DNA of 64,000 nt from Flavobacterium sp. Root420 (GTDB taxonomy: Bacteria > Bacteroidota > Bacteroidia > Flavobacteriales > Flavobacteriaceae). The notes below the pieces were generated by a model, which was not told the origin of the DNA, did no database searches, and worked only from the letters and a program-made list of their open reading frames with translations. The stretch spans positions 102,687-166,686 of the forward strand of contig NZ_LMEF01000023.1 in the NCBI RefSeq assembly GCF_001427905.1. Reading direction: 5' to 3'. Positions 15,957 to 24,667 of this stretch are shown here, piece after piece; position 1 is the stretch's first letter, and each line of letters opens with the position of its first letter. The position numbers were made by a program, and so were the translations under genes.

Positions 15957-16922
15957 ATGGCAGCATATGATTTGATAATTGTGGGAGGCGGTCCAATTGG
16001 ATTGGCTTGTGCAATTGAAGCTCAAAAGAAAAAATTAAAATATTTAATTATTGAAAAAGGTGCAATTGTTAATAGTATTTTCAATTATCCGTTATACATG
16101 ACTTTTTTCTCTACTGCCGAAAGATTAGAAATCGGAGATATTCCGTTTAACTGTCTGGCACCAAAACCTGGTCGTCAGGAAGCTCTTGAATATTACCGAA
16201 ATATTCATCGTTACTTTAATTTTTCGATTCACTTGTTTGAAAGAGTACTTAGTGTTCAAAAACAAGAAAATTCAATCTTCAAAATCACTTCTGATAAAAA
16301 TTCATATGAAGCTAAAAACGTGGTAATTGCAACAGGTTTTTATGATATTCCAATAGAAATGAAGGTAAAAGGTGAGGTGTTGCCTAAAGTTCGTCATTAT
16401 TACAAGGAGGCACATGAATATGCTTTTAGAAATGTTTTAATTGTTGGCGCTAATAATTCTTCTGTTGATGCTGCACTGGAATGCTGGAGAAAAGGAGCAA
16501 ACGTTACGATGGTGATTCGTAAAAACGAAATTAATAATAGGGTAAAATACTGGGTAAAACCCGATATCGAAAACCGAATTGCAGAGGGAAGCATCAAAGC
16601 TTATTTTGAATCGAATATTACTGAAATTCGGGAAAATGAAGTCGAAATTGCAACGCCAACGGGAAAAGTAACCATTGAAAATGATTTTGTTTTAGCTTTG
16701 ACGGGATACAAACCAGATTTAACTTTCCTGGAAAAAATGGGAATTCAGCTTTCTGATGATGAATTGAAAATACCAACTTACAATCCGGAAACAATGGAAA
16801 CCAATGTTGAAAGCTTATTTTTAGCAGGAGTAGTTTGTGGCGGAATGCAAACGCATAAATGGTTTATAGAAAACTCACGCGTTCACGCCAAAATGATTGT
16901 GGATTGTATTATTTCGAAATAA
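15957..16922 (+). CDS. ypdA: YpdA-family FAD-dependent (bacillithiol-disulfide) reductase
   Basis: A 321-residue flavoprotein. The FAD-binding GGGPIG (residues 10-15) opens the protein, followed by the family-specific IFNYPLYMTFFSTAERLEIG. A second Rossmann motif (VGANNSSVDAALECWRKGA) binds NADPH. No CxxC redox pair is seen, as in YpdA/Bdr and unlike thioredoxin reductase. YpdA recycles oxidised bacillithiol (BSSB) in Firmicutes. Bacillithiol genes are known in flavobacteria, which agrees with the bshB1-like fragment at 54823. Possible co-transcription with the CYTH gene. Confidence 0.87.
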   Translation: MAAYDLIIVGGGPIGLACAIEAQKKKLKYLIIEKGAIVNSIFNYPLYMTFFSTAERLEIGDIPFNCLAPKPGRQEALEYYRNIHRYFNFSIHLFERVLSVQKQENSIFKITSDKNSYEAKNVVIATGFYDIPIEMKVKGEVLPKVRHYYKEAHEYAFRNVLIVGANNSSVDAALECWRKGANVTMVIRKNEINNRVKYWVKPDIENRIAEGSIKAYFESNITEIRENEVEIATPTGKVTIENDFVLALTGYKPDLTFLEKMGIQLSDDELKIPTYNPETMETNVESLFLAGVVCGGMQTHKWFIENSRVHAKMIVDCIISK

Positions 16923-16928
16923 AAAAAA

Positions 16929-16982
16929 TGCCACAGATTAAAGGATTTCAATGATTAATCTATGTAATCTTTGAATCTGTGG
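16929..16982. repeat. AATCTGTGGC palindromic repeat between convergent genes, copy 1
   Basis: Left arm GCCACAGATTAAAGGATT and right arm AATCTTTGAATCTGTGGC flank a short centre. It lies between ypdA and selO, which converge, so the hairpin may act as a terminator for both. One arm is repeated at 18709-18743, including the 20-base word AATCTGTGGCAAAAACTTTT. Confidence 0.7.
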
Positions 16983-16992
16983 CAAAAACTTT

Positions 16993-18561
16993 TTACGAAC
17001 TACAGGAAAGCATAGAGCAACCCACTTTTGAGCGTGCCCAATCTGGTCGTTTTGCGAACCATTTTTCTGATTGAGGTTGTTCATCATAAGGTTTTTGTAA
17101 TAGTAAATATAACTCATTGATTGCAGCATAATCACCTTTGTCGGCTTCATCAATAGCCAATTGTGCCATATAATTTCGCAATACATATTTTGGATTAATA
17201 TGATTCATTTTTTCTGCACGATCCCCATCAGAAAGCGCTTCCTTATTTAATCTTTGCAGATAAACAGTAAACCATTTTTTCCAGGAATCTAAAATATCCT
17301 CTTTAATTTCATTCGGTAAATAAAAAGAATCCTGAATTTTTTCAATTGCATTTTCAACAGAATCTGCCTTCGTAATCTTGCTTAAATTTCTAAAAAAGAT
17401 AGTCATATCCGTTTCAGATAATTGTAAAACAGCTTCTAAACCCGCAATTAGTTTGCTATCAGTTTCAGTTGAAGTAAATAATCCCAATTTGCTTAAAAAC
17501 ATAGTTTTATATTCTTCTTCAAAATCAGTAATAAATGATTGAAGAATATTCTCTAAAGGTTCTGCTTCATTAATTAATGGATAAAGGGCATTAGCCAATT
17601 GATATAAATTCCATTGTGCAACCTGAGGCTGATTTCCAAATCGATATCGTCTGTTTTGCGAATCTGTCGTGTTGGGAGTCCAATTTGGATCGTAGTTTTC
17701 CAACCAGCCGTAGGGACCGTAATCAATCGTGATTCCGTGAATCGACATATTATCTGTATTCATAACGCCATGCACAAATCCCACGCGCTGCCAATCTACA
17801 ATCATTTTACGAGTTGTATCTGCTATAGTTTTAAAGAACTGTAAATACTGCTCTTTTGGTTCCCCTTTTATTTCCGGGAAATAATGTTTGATCGTATACT
17901 CAACAAATTGCTTTAGATTTTTAAGTTCATTTCTTGCAGTAAGCATTTCGAAACTTCCAAAACGGATAAATGATGGTGCAACGCGACAAACAATAGCACC
18001 TTTTTCATACGCAGGATTTCCATTATATAAAACATCTCTCAATACTTGATCTCCAGATAACATTAAGGAAAGTGATCGGGTAGTGGGAACTCCCAAATAA
18101 TGCATGGCTTCAGCACATAAATATTCACGTATTGAAGAGCGTAAAACAGCCAAACCATCTGCGGTTCTTGAATAGGGAGTTTTCCCTGCACCTTTTAATT
18201 GTAAGGCAAAAAACTCGTTATTGTGTTCAACCTCGGTTAAATTAATAGCACGACCGTCGCCCAATTGTCCGGCCCAATTCCCAAATTGATGTCCCGCATA
18301 ACACATCGCATATGGACGGGTTTCCGGTAAAATTTCTTTTCCTGAAAAAGCATTCAAAAATTCTTTTGACTGAATTTCATCTGCTGTTATTCCAACCATC
18401 TTTGCGACTTCTTCAGAAGCGTGAATTAAAGTTGGATTTGAAGGTTTTGTCGGATTTACATAAGAAAATAGCGTGTTTTTAACCTGACGAATTTCATTGG
18501 CTTCATCGGGATCTGCAGGTAATTCAGTTGTAAATCGATTATTTATTTTTAAATTTTTCAT
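16993..18561 (-). CDS. selO: Protein adenylyltransferase SelO (YdiU family)
   Basis: A 522-residue pseudokinase-fold enzyme that transfers AMP to protein Ser/Thr/Tyr residues. I start at the ATG at 18561 (MKNLKINNRFTTELPADPD); the in-frame ATG at 18591 adds a lysine-rich tail that is probably not translated. Landmarks are AGHQFGNWAGQLGDGRAINL, LQLKGAGKTPYSRTADGLAV, SSIREYLCAEAM, and HGVMNTDNMSIHGITIDYGP with the catalytic Asn/Asp. The C-terminus reads GCSMLSCSS: cysteine stands third from the end, where eukaryotic SelO has selenocysteine. By family it acts in oxidative-stress and metabolic control. Confidence 0.95.
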   Translation of the reverse strand: MKNLKINNRFTTELPADPDEANEIRQVKNTLFSYVNPTKPSNPTLIHASEEVAKMVGITADEIQSKEFLNAFSGKEILPETRPYAMCYAGHQFGNWAGQLGDGRAINLTEVEHNNEFFALQLKGAGKTPYSRTADGLAVLRSSIREYLCAEAMHYLGVPTTRSLSLMLSGDQVLRDVLYNGNPAYEKGAIVCRVAPSFIRFGSFEMLTARNELKNLKQFVEYTIKHYFPEIKGEPKEQYLQFFKTIADTTRKMIVDWQRVGFVHGVMNTDNMSIHGITIDYGPYGWLENYDPNWTPNTTDSQNRRYRFGNQPQVAQWNLYQLANALYPLINEAEPLENILQSFITDFEEEYKTMFLSKLGLFTSTETDSKLIAGLEAVLQLSETDMTIFFRNLSKITKADSVENAIEKIQDSFYLPNEIKEDILDSWKKWFTVYLQRLNKEALSDGDRAEKMNHINPKYVLRNYMAQLAIDEADKGDYAAINELYLLLQKPYDEQPQSEKWFAKRPDWARSKVGCSMLSCSS

Positions 18562-18627
18562 TTGAATTTTTTCTTTTTTTTTTGCGGCCAATTACACGGA
18601 TTAAAATTACTGCTATATGTATAAAAA

Positions 18628-18685
18628 TAGCCACGAATTCACGAATGATTGCGCTAAGTATTTAAAAAATTCGTGAATTCGTGGC
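18628..18685. repeat. GCCACGAATTC palindromic intergenic repeat, copy 2
   Basis: Arms TAGCCACGAATTCACGAAT (18628-18646) and ATTCGTGAATTCGTGGC (18669-18685) with a 22-base centre different from copy 1. It is immediately followed by a half copy of the AATCTGTGGC repeat (about 18709-18743), so two repeat families are stacked in the selO-msrA gap. Confidence 0.8.
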
Positions 18686-18746
18686 GGAAATTTTTATTCC
18701 AAAATTAATCCATGAAATCCTTTAATCTGTGGCAAAAACTTTTAAA

Positions 18747-19280
18747 TTAGTTTACTAATCTCTCTGCGTACATTTTTTTTAATTTCTGCACTTTTGGGTC
18801 AATTACGATTTGGCAGTAACGCGCATCCTGATTGTTATTATAATAATTTTGATGATCTTCTTCGGCTTCGTAAAATACTTCAAAAGCAGTAAGTTCCGTT
18901 ACAATTGGATCTTCGTAAAATGATTTCACTTCTTCAAAAACCTTCTCTGCAATCGCTTTTTGTTCTGTATCATGATATAAAATGATGGAACGGTATTGCG
19001 TACCAACATCTGCTCCTTGTCGATTGAGTGTTGTTGGATCGTGACTTGTCATAAATATAAAAATCAAATCATGATATGAAATTATGTCAGGATTGAAAGT
19101 GACTTGTATGACTTCGGCATGACCCGTTCTGCCAGTACAAACTTCACGGTACGGTGGATTTTTAATAAAACCTCCTGAATATCCTGATTTTAAGGATTCT
19201 ACACCATTTAAACGCTGAATTACAGCTTCAATACACCAAAAGCATCCACCACCAAAAGTAGCTACTGATAAATTCTTCAT
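18747..19280 (-). CDS. msrA: Peptide-methionine (S)-S-oxide reductase
   Basis: A 177-residue enzyme of full MsrA length. The catalytic GGGCFWCIE motif holds the nucleophilic Cys at residue 13 and a second Cys at 16. Later motifs are SGYSGG, YREVCTGRTGHAEVIQVTF and EDHQNYYNNN. It reduces methionine S-sulfoxide in proteins using thioredoxin. No signal peptide is seen, so it is cytosolic, and no MsrB domain is fused. It lies next to selO on the same strand (186 bases apart), and both belong to oxidative-stress biology. Confidence 0.95.
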   Translation of the reverse strand: MKNLSVATFGGGCFWCIEAVIQRLNGVESLKSGYSGGFIKNPPYREVCTGRTGHAEVIQVTFNPDIISYHDLIFIFMTSHDPTTLNRQGADVGTQYRSIILYHDTEQKAIAEKVFEEVKSFYEDPIVTELTAFEVFYEAEEDHQNYYNNNQDARYCQIVIDPKVQKLKKMYAERLVN

Positions 19281-19434
19281 AGAATAGTCTCATTTAAGTT
19301 TCTATTGCCCTATTAATCCGATAGAATATTATGATAATTTGTTAAAAAAACAGCATTTTAGTTAAATATACTAATCAGTTCTTGAATGTTTGAAGTTTAC
19401 AATTGATAAATTCGCAATTTTGCAAAAAAGCAAT

Positions 19435-19442
19435 TATATTTG
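19435..19442 (+). promoter_or_regulatory. Promoter -7 box (TATATTTG) of the class V aminotransferase gene
   Basis: An exact TAnnTTTG match 20 bases before the ATG at 19463. It falls after the alternative upstream start at 19403 and so supports 19463 as the true start. Confidence 0.55.
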
Positions 19443-19462
19443 CATCAAACTCAGGCACACTA

Positions 19463-20950
19463 ATGAATAGCAAAAATAATACCATCACTTTAGAAACTTA
19501 TTTTCAGGATTTTCGTAAAAATATAGTTGGAATTAATCAGGAATTTACGTCTCCATACGGTAAAAAACAGATTATTTATACCGATTGGACTGCCAGCGGA
19601 AGATTGTATCGACCAATTGAAGAGAAACTTCTGAATGATTTTGGCCCTTTTGTAGCAAATACACATACTGAAACTACTGTGTCAGGTACTGCCATGACAA
19701 AAGCCTATCATCATGCCAGAAATATTATTAAGCGTCATGCTAATGCGAATCAGGATGATGTTTTAATTACGGATGGAACCGGAATGACGGGTGTTATTAA
19801 TAAATTTCAGCGTATTTTGGGTTTAAAAATTCCTGAAAACCTGAAAGATTTTACCACTGTTCCTGCTGAAAAAAGACCTGTCGTTTTTATCTCTCATATG
19901 GAACATCACTCCAACCAAACTTCCTGGCTGGAGACTATTGCACATGTTGAAATTATTCCGTCTTGTGAAAAAGGGCTTTTTTGTCTAGATAATCTGACTG
20001 TTTTATTAGAGAAATATGCAGATCGAACAATTAAAATTGCCTCAATAACATCCTGTTCGAATGTAACAGGCTTGAAAACGCCTTTTCATGAAGCAGCAAA
20101 ATTAATGCACCAACATAACGGAGTTTGTTTTGTTGACTTTGCCTGTTCCGGTCCTTATGTAGCAATTGACATGCATCCTTCAGATCCTGAAGCCTATCTG
20201 GATGCTATTTTCTTTTCTCCTCATAAATTTTTAGGAGGTCCCGGCACTTCAGGGGTTTTGATTTTCAATAAAAAATTATACAATAATATGATTCCGGATT
20301 GTCCTGGAGGAGGAACAGTAAGCTGGACAAATCCCTGGGGCGAACATAAATATATTGACAATATCGAAGACCGTGAAGATGGGGGAACACCAGGTTTCTT
20401 ACAGGTTATCAAAACCGCACTGGCAATTGAATTGAAAGAAGAAATGGGAATTGAGAACATCTTGCAGCGTGAACACGAAATCGTTGATTATGTTTTTGAA
20501 GCGTTGGAACCAGTTGAGAATATTAAAATTCTGGCCGGACAACATAAAAATCGTCTAGGAGTTGTTTCTTTTTTTATTGAAAATCTACACTTTAATTTAG
20601 GTGTAAAGTTATTGAATGACAAATTCGGAATCCAAACCAGAGGAGGATGCAGTTGTGCAGGGACTTACGGTCATTTTTTACTTCATGTTGATCAGGAAAC
20701 CTCAAATAAATTGGTTGACGAAATCACAATTGGAGATTTGATTAAAAAACCAGGATGGATCAGAATGTCAATTCATCCAACTACCACCGATGAAGAAATC
20801 GCTTATGTTTGTGATAGCATTAAAGATTTAGCTAATAATCACGAAACATGGGCTTTAGATTATTCTTATAATAATAAAACCAATGAATTTGTTCATAAAA
20901 ATGCTACTTCATTTGAAGATGAATTAGTTGCCGGGTGGTTTAAATCTTAG
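19463..20950 (+). CDS. Aminotransferase class V-fold PLP enzyme (cysteine-desulfurase-like)
   Basis: I start at the ATG at 19463 (MNSKNNTITLETYFQDF; 495 residues); an ATG at 19403 lies upstream of the promoter box. The fold-type I PLP features are the ITDGTGMTGVINKF cofactor loop, HMEHHSNQTSW, the Asp of VDFACSGPY, and the Schiff-base lysine in FFSPHKFLGGPG. RGGCSCAGTYGHFL near the C-terminus supplies cysteines like those of desulfurases. It is longer than NifS/SufS (about 400) and ends with an extra ~50 residues. The substrate is not clear: a cysteine desulfurase or related lyase is most likely. It is monocistronic. Confidence 0.82.
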   Translation: MNSKNNTITLETYFQDFRKNIVGINQEFTSPYGKKQIIYTDWTASGRLYRPIEEKLLNDFGPFVANTHTETTVSGTAMTKAYHHARNIIKRHANANQDDVLITDGTGMTGVINKFQRILGLKIPENLKDFTTVPAEKRPVVFISHMEHHSNQTSWLETIAHVEIIPSCEKGLFCLDNLTVLLEKYADRTIKIASITSCSNVTGLKTPFHEAAKLMHQHNGVCFVDFACSGPYVAIDMHPSDPEAYLDAIFFSPHKFLGGPGTSGVLIFNKKLYNNMIPDCPGGGTVSWTNPWGEHKYIDNIEDREDGGTPGFLQVIKTALAIELKEEMGIENILQREHEIVDYVFEALEPVENIKILAGQHKNRLGVVSFFIENLHFNLGVKLLNDKFGIQTRGGCSCAGTYGHFLLHVDQETSNKLVDEITIGDLIKKPGWIRMSIHPTTTDEEIAYVCDSIKDLANNHETWALDYSYNNKTNEFVHKNATSFEDELVAGWFKS

Positions 20951-20967
20951 GGTTGGAATGTTTTTTT

Positions 20968-21099
20968 AACGCAAAGGACGCTAAGTTTTTTCCCCTTATG
21001 TGTTTACAAATGAAAAGTTCGCAAAGCTTTGAGGATAAACTTTGCACCTTCGCGTCTTTGCGCGATTTAAAATAAACTTTGCGAACCTTGTGGTTAAAT
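20968..21099. repeat. CTTTGCG-rich dispersed intergenic repeat, copy 2
   Basis: AACGCAAAGGACGCTAAG, GTTCGCAAAGCTTTGAGG, ACCTTCGCGTCTTTGCGCG and AACTTTGCGAACCTTGTGG repeat the vocabulary of the block at 2415-2577. It fills the left half of the 304-base gap between the aminotransferase and permease genes. Confidence 0.6.
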
Positions 21100-21144
21100 T
21101 GGTAACGTTATGCTAAACGCATTATGAAAAACTAAACTTATAAT

Positions 21145-21240
21145 TTAGCCCCGATAGAACCGGTATCCTTTGAGAGGAACGAACAAAGATATAGGCGAAA
21201 GCGGGACTGGTCGTCTTGAAAACCCAAAGACATTTGCTCC
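21145..21240 (+). repeat. GCCCCGATAG dispersed intergenic element, copy 2
   Basis: It begins TTAGCCCCGATAGAACCGGT and continues through ATCCTTTG, AAAGATATAGGCGAAAGCGG and GACTGG. It matches the reverse complement of 11997-12095, with divergence in the central hairpin. It lies right after the CTTTGCG block, at the 3' side of both flanking genes (convergent). Confidence 0.65.
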
Positions 21241-21254
21241 TGAAAAATATGAAA

Positions 21255-22997
21255 CTACATAATTAAACGAACTCCACCTAAGTCTGAAACGCGGTACGAA
21301 AATTTATTTCCGGGTGAACCGATAAACATAAAGTTTTTTGGGATTTTCCATTTTTCAGAAAGCTCATCGATAATTTCAGGACCGAAAACACCGTGAATTT
21401 CCAGAAATTCGATATCAATATCGTCGTATGCGCGATCTAAAACTTCTAAATCTTTTTTAAGCTCTTCATTGTTTGCACCGTCACTTTTGATGTGAACTAT
21501 TTTTAACTTTTTGGTAGTTTCATTATTTTCGACATATTGCAATACCTTGTTCAGGATTGCGATATCATCTCCTTTGGTAAAAAAGACAAATTCCTGCGAA
21601 TTGATTTCGATACTCATTTTTTGTAAATATCGATTGCTGACAATTACCATTCGGCGTAAGGGCTGGTAGAAATACTCTAACGCTTCAATTAAAAGTTTGA
21701 TCAGCATGACGCGATTAAGCATGATTGCAATAAAAATTAAGGATGGAATCATGTATTGCAAAAATGTGTAAAACGCATTGATGTTAAGCCTCATGTTTCC
21801 TATAAAGGCGGCGATAATAAACGAAACAGCTATTACCACAGCGATGCCTCGTGCGCGCTCTGGTCTTGGGAGTTTTCGTCGTTTGAATTTCAGTAGTAAA
21901 TTCCCGATTCCGAATAAGGCCATCACAGCCAAAAATGAAAAAGTGTAGACACCTGCAAGCGATTCCAAATGTCCACTTGTAGCGAAAAGTACTGATATAC
22001 AAAGAACTAAAAAGCTAATTACGATTCTGTAATGCGAACCTCTTTTATTTTGTTTCAGGAAGTAATTCGGAAGTATTCGGTCTAAAGTCATTCGGTTTAA
22101 TAAGCCCGAAACACCGACAAATGAAGTCAAAACGGCACCACATAAAACGAGTACAGCATCTATAGAAATTAACCAGGCAAGCCAGGATCCGCCGGTAGTT
22201 TCTCCAAGATGTGCCAAAAGTGATTCTTTGTTTTCTCCAACTTCTGTCAGCGGAATTACACTTATTAATAGTATAGCAATTACCGGATTAAAAAAACTAA
22301 CAATTGCCCACATGTTGCGAAGTGTTTTTGGAAAAACGCCATGTTCTTGCTCTTCAACAAAATTCGCAGAACTTTCGAAACCTGAAATTCCGAGCATGGC
22401 AGCAGAAAAACCCAGAAAAAGAGCTGTTTTTATATTTCCGGTGGCAATAGGGGTTTGCCAATTGATATGAAAGGTTTCTAAACCGTTGTGCATCAAAAAC
22501 CATAATGATGCTAAAACGAGCAAAGTTAAAGTTGCAATATGCGTTAAGAAAATAATTACGGCAACAAATGCTGATTCTCCAATTCCTAAAATAGCGAGTC
22601 CTGTAAATAATACTAAAACAATGACAGTGGCGATGGTTACATTTAACCCTTCAAAAATTCCGTGTAAATAATGCATTCCTTCAGATGCCGAAATCACAGC
22701 TGTTGCCATGTAGGACAAAACAGTTAATGTAGCAGCGAGGGAGGCAAGACGTTTTGTTGACGTATTTAATAAAACATTGTAGGCGCCACCGTTTAAAGGA
22801 ATTGCTCCAACAACTTCACCATAAATACGTCTGAATAAAAATAAAACGGCAGCAACAATTAATAAAGAAATCCAGGCATACTGACCTGCATACAAAATGG
22901 TTAACGCCGAAACATATAAACAGGAAGAACTAATATCGTTACCGCAAATTGCTGTTGCCTGTAATTGATTTAATTTTTTATGTATGACTTCTTTCAT
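21255..22997 (-). CDS. APC-family amino acid permease with C-terminal soluble domain
   Basis: A 580-residue protein. The first ~430 residues contain about twelve hydrophobic segments in the APC pattern, with the conserved AICGNDISSS start (unwound helix 1) and NGGAYNVLLNTSTKRLASLA (helix 2-3 region). The last ~130 residues, from about SNRYLQKMSIEIN, are soluble and alternate beta strands with helices (KLKIVHIKSDGANNEELKKD), resembling a universal-stress or regulatory domain. It is predicted to bring amino acids or related cations across the inner membrane; the substrate is unknown. It stands alone between a repeat block and a convergent PLP enzyme. Confidence 0.88.
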   Translation of the reverse strand: MKEVIHKKLNQLQATAICGNDISSSCLYVSALTILYAGQYAWISLLIVAAVLFLFRRIYGEVVGAIPLNGGAYNVLLNTSTKRLASLAATLTVLSYMATAVISASEGMHYLHGIFEGLNVTIATVIVLVLFTGLAILGIGESAFVAVIIFLTHIATLTLLVLASLWFLMHNGLETFHINWQTPIATGNIKTALFLGFSAAMLGISGFESSANFVEEQEHGVFPKTLRNMWAIVSFFNPVIAILLISVIPLTEVGENKESLLAHLGETTGGSWLAWLISIDAVLVLCGAVLTSFVGVSGLLNRMTLDRILPNYFLKQNKRGSHYRIVISFLVLCISVLFATSGHLESLAGVYTFSFLAVMALFGIGNLLLKFKRRKLPRPERARGIAVVIAVSFIIAAFIGNMRLNINAFYTFLQYMIPSLIFIAIMLNRVMLIKLLIEALEYFYQPLRRMVIVSNRYLQKMSIEINSQEFVFFTKGDDIAILNKVLQYVENNETTKKLKIVHIKSDGANNEELKKDLEVLDRAYDDIDIEFLEIHGVFGPEIIDELSEKWKIPKNFMFIGSPGNKFSYRVSDLGGVRLIM

Positions 22998-23129
22998 AAG
23001 TATTGAAAATTAAAAAACGACTAATTCAATATTACAAGCATCTAAAATAAAATCTCAATAAGGCAGATATTTAAATAAGAAGAAATATATTTTGACTAAT
23101 CAGAATTTTGAAATTTCAATTTATGAAAA

Positions 23130-23600
23130 TTATTTTGATTGCTGAAATTTTTTAAGAGACAATAAGGCCTGCTTTTGGATTTTGCCCTGAAAAAAACCTG
23201 TCCAGCCTAGCAAATATCCTGTAAGTCCGAAGGCTTGCTTAGACCATTTCCATACATCAAAACTATCAGTGTGTTTAATAATCAAACCGTCCTGAAAAAC
23301 AAATTCAGCTGAAATTTTGTTGATTACTTTTCGATTTGTTTTGCTGAAGTTATAAGCAGCCACCCATTTTGCAGAGCCTGTAAATTCATCAGCCTTAATA
23401 TCTGAAAATTCAATTTTAAGATTGCCTTTGCTCTTTAAAATTAACATTTCCCACATTTTAGAGACCTGATCTTCTTTTAGTAAACCAAAAGCAGGATCAA
23501 TAAAATGCACTTTTGGGTGATAACATTCACTCATTGTTTTAGTATCGGCATTTGCAAAAGCAGTGTAGAATTTTGCAATTAAATTTTCGTTGGCATTCAT
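23130..23600 (-). CDS. NTF2-like (SnoaL-type) small protein
   Basis: A 156-residue protein. The first ~120 residues fit the NTF2-like cone fold: ENLIAKFYTAFANADTKTMS, then CYHPKVHFIDPAFG, and the strand pair ISAEFVFQDGLIIKHTDSFD. Such proteins are isomerases, hydrolases or binding proteins, and the exact role cannot be read. The C-terminal tail (about 125-156) is basic and rich in Gly and Phe. It is 51 bases from the operon at 23652-26023 and may belong to it. Confidence 0.78.
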   Translation of the reverse strand: MNANENLIAKFYTAFANADTKTMSECYHPKVHFIDPAFGLLKEDQVSKMWEMLILKSKGNLKIEFSDIKADEFTGSAKWVAAYNFSKTNRKVINKISAEFVFQDGLIIKHTDSFDVWKWSKQAFGLTGYLLGWTGFFQGKIQKQALLSLKKFQQSK

Positions 23601-23651
23601 TTAAATAAAATTAGAATATAAATATAAGATTAATTATACTAAATGTTTTAT

Positions 23652-24176
23652 TTATAATGTACTAATTGCTGTTGCGGTATCAAATGTTTTTTTTGATTTA
23701 TCGTATGCTGTAGAAAAGTAAGCTATTTTATTTACTGCAGTAAAGTAACCCGTTTGATTTCCAAAAGATTTTGAGTTTCCGGTTACAATAAATCTGATAC
23801 CTTGTATGTCCGCTTTTTTTAGCTTAACCATTTCGGCTGGAGTGAAATAGTAATAAGATGTAGTTTTGCCGTCAACTGTTTCTTTTACATTTTTGTCAAC
23901 ACAGGCAATAACGTCGCCGTTCACCAGATCGACATAAACACCTCCGGAAATTCTTGCTTCACCATTGGCTGTGGCTATTGATAATTTTAAAATTCCACCT
24001 TTTTCTGTTTTGGCAATCTGAACATTTGTTTCTCCTGAAAAAGCATATCTCTCACAGATAAATGTATAATTTTGCGTTGCCGGATACACTTTTGAGCCTT
24101 TTACACTCATTGTTTCCTGGGCATTTGCAAAAGTTGAAAGTAACAGTAAGATTAAAAATGGTATTTTAAATTTCAT
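23652..24176 (-). CDS. Hypothetical exported protein
   Basis: A 174-residue protein with a clean signal peptide (MKFKIPFLILLLLSTFANA, cleavage after ANA). The mature part is predicted to be mainly beta strand (YTFICERYAFSGETNVQIAK, GGVYVDLVNGDVIACVD, GIRFIVTGNSKSFG). No catalytic motif is visible and I do not recognise the family. It is the last of four closely packed genes (8 bases after the lipoprotein gene), so it is probably a periplasmic or outer-membrane-associated partner of the lipoprotein and M23 peptidase. Confidence 0.7.
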   Translation of the reverse strand: MKFKIPFLILLLLSTFANAQETMSVKGSKVYPATQNYTFICERYAFSGETNVQIAKTEKGGILKLSIATANGEARISGGVYVDLVNGDVIACVDKNVKETVDGKTTSYYYFTPAEMVKLKKADIQGIRFIVTGNSKSFGNQTGYFTAVNKIAYFSTAYDKSKKTFDTATAISTL

Positions 24177-24184
24177 AGTTTTTG

Positions 24185-24661
24185 TTATTGTCCTTCTAAT
24201 TTAGAATCAAATTTTTCATCCCAATCCATTGATTTTATTGCAGAAACTAAATTGTCTTCATTTACAAAAACGCGTAACTCTTTGTTGGCCACTTTTTTGG
24301 TGTAGAGCGCATGATAGCGGTAAATGACTTCCTGTTTAGTTCTGTAAACACCGTCTAATTTCAAATCAATAAAACTTCCGTAATATTGTCTAAATCGCTG
24401 ACAGGTTTTTGTCAATCGTTCTTCTGTCGTATTCTCCATAACCGATTGTGTAACCTCAGTTTCGTTAAACGGTTTAAATTTTGACGTATTGCAGGTTTCT
24501 AAAACCCGTTTACCTAAATCGTATGCTTTTTTCTGCTGATTGGCATTGATTTCAGCAGTTGAAACTGGTTTAATCTTTAAATCTTCGGTGTCACGATTTA
24601 CGGTTTTAGATTTACATCCAATTAACAACAACAAACATATAATCAATCCTGCTTTCTTCAT
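24185..24661 (-). CDS. Hypothetical lipoprotein
   Basis: A 158-residue protein with a signal peptide and a lipobox (LLLLIGCKSK, lipidated Cys at residue 16). The mature part is helical at first (ANQQKKAYDLGKRVLETCNT, then TEERLTKTCQRFRQYYGSF), then has a short beta region (DGVYRTKQEVIYRYHALYTK). The family is not recognised, though the strand pattern recalls DUF3887/NTF2-like lipoproteins. It lies 6 bases after the M23 peptidase gene, and both probably act at the cell envelope. Confidence 0.75.
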   Translation of the reverse strand: MKKAGLIICLLLLIGCKSKTVNRDTEDLKIKPVSTAEINANQQKKAYDLGKRVLETCNTSKFKPFNETEVTQSVMENTTEERLTKTCQRFRQYYGSFIDLKLDGVYRTKQEVIYRYHALYTKKVANKELRVFVNEDNLVSAIKSMDWDEKFDSKLEGQ

Positions 24662-24667
24662 AACTAT

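Noticed and set aside
19403..19462. Upstream start of the class V aminotransferase
   Set aside because: An exact TATATTTG promoter box (19435-19442) lies inside this extension.
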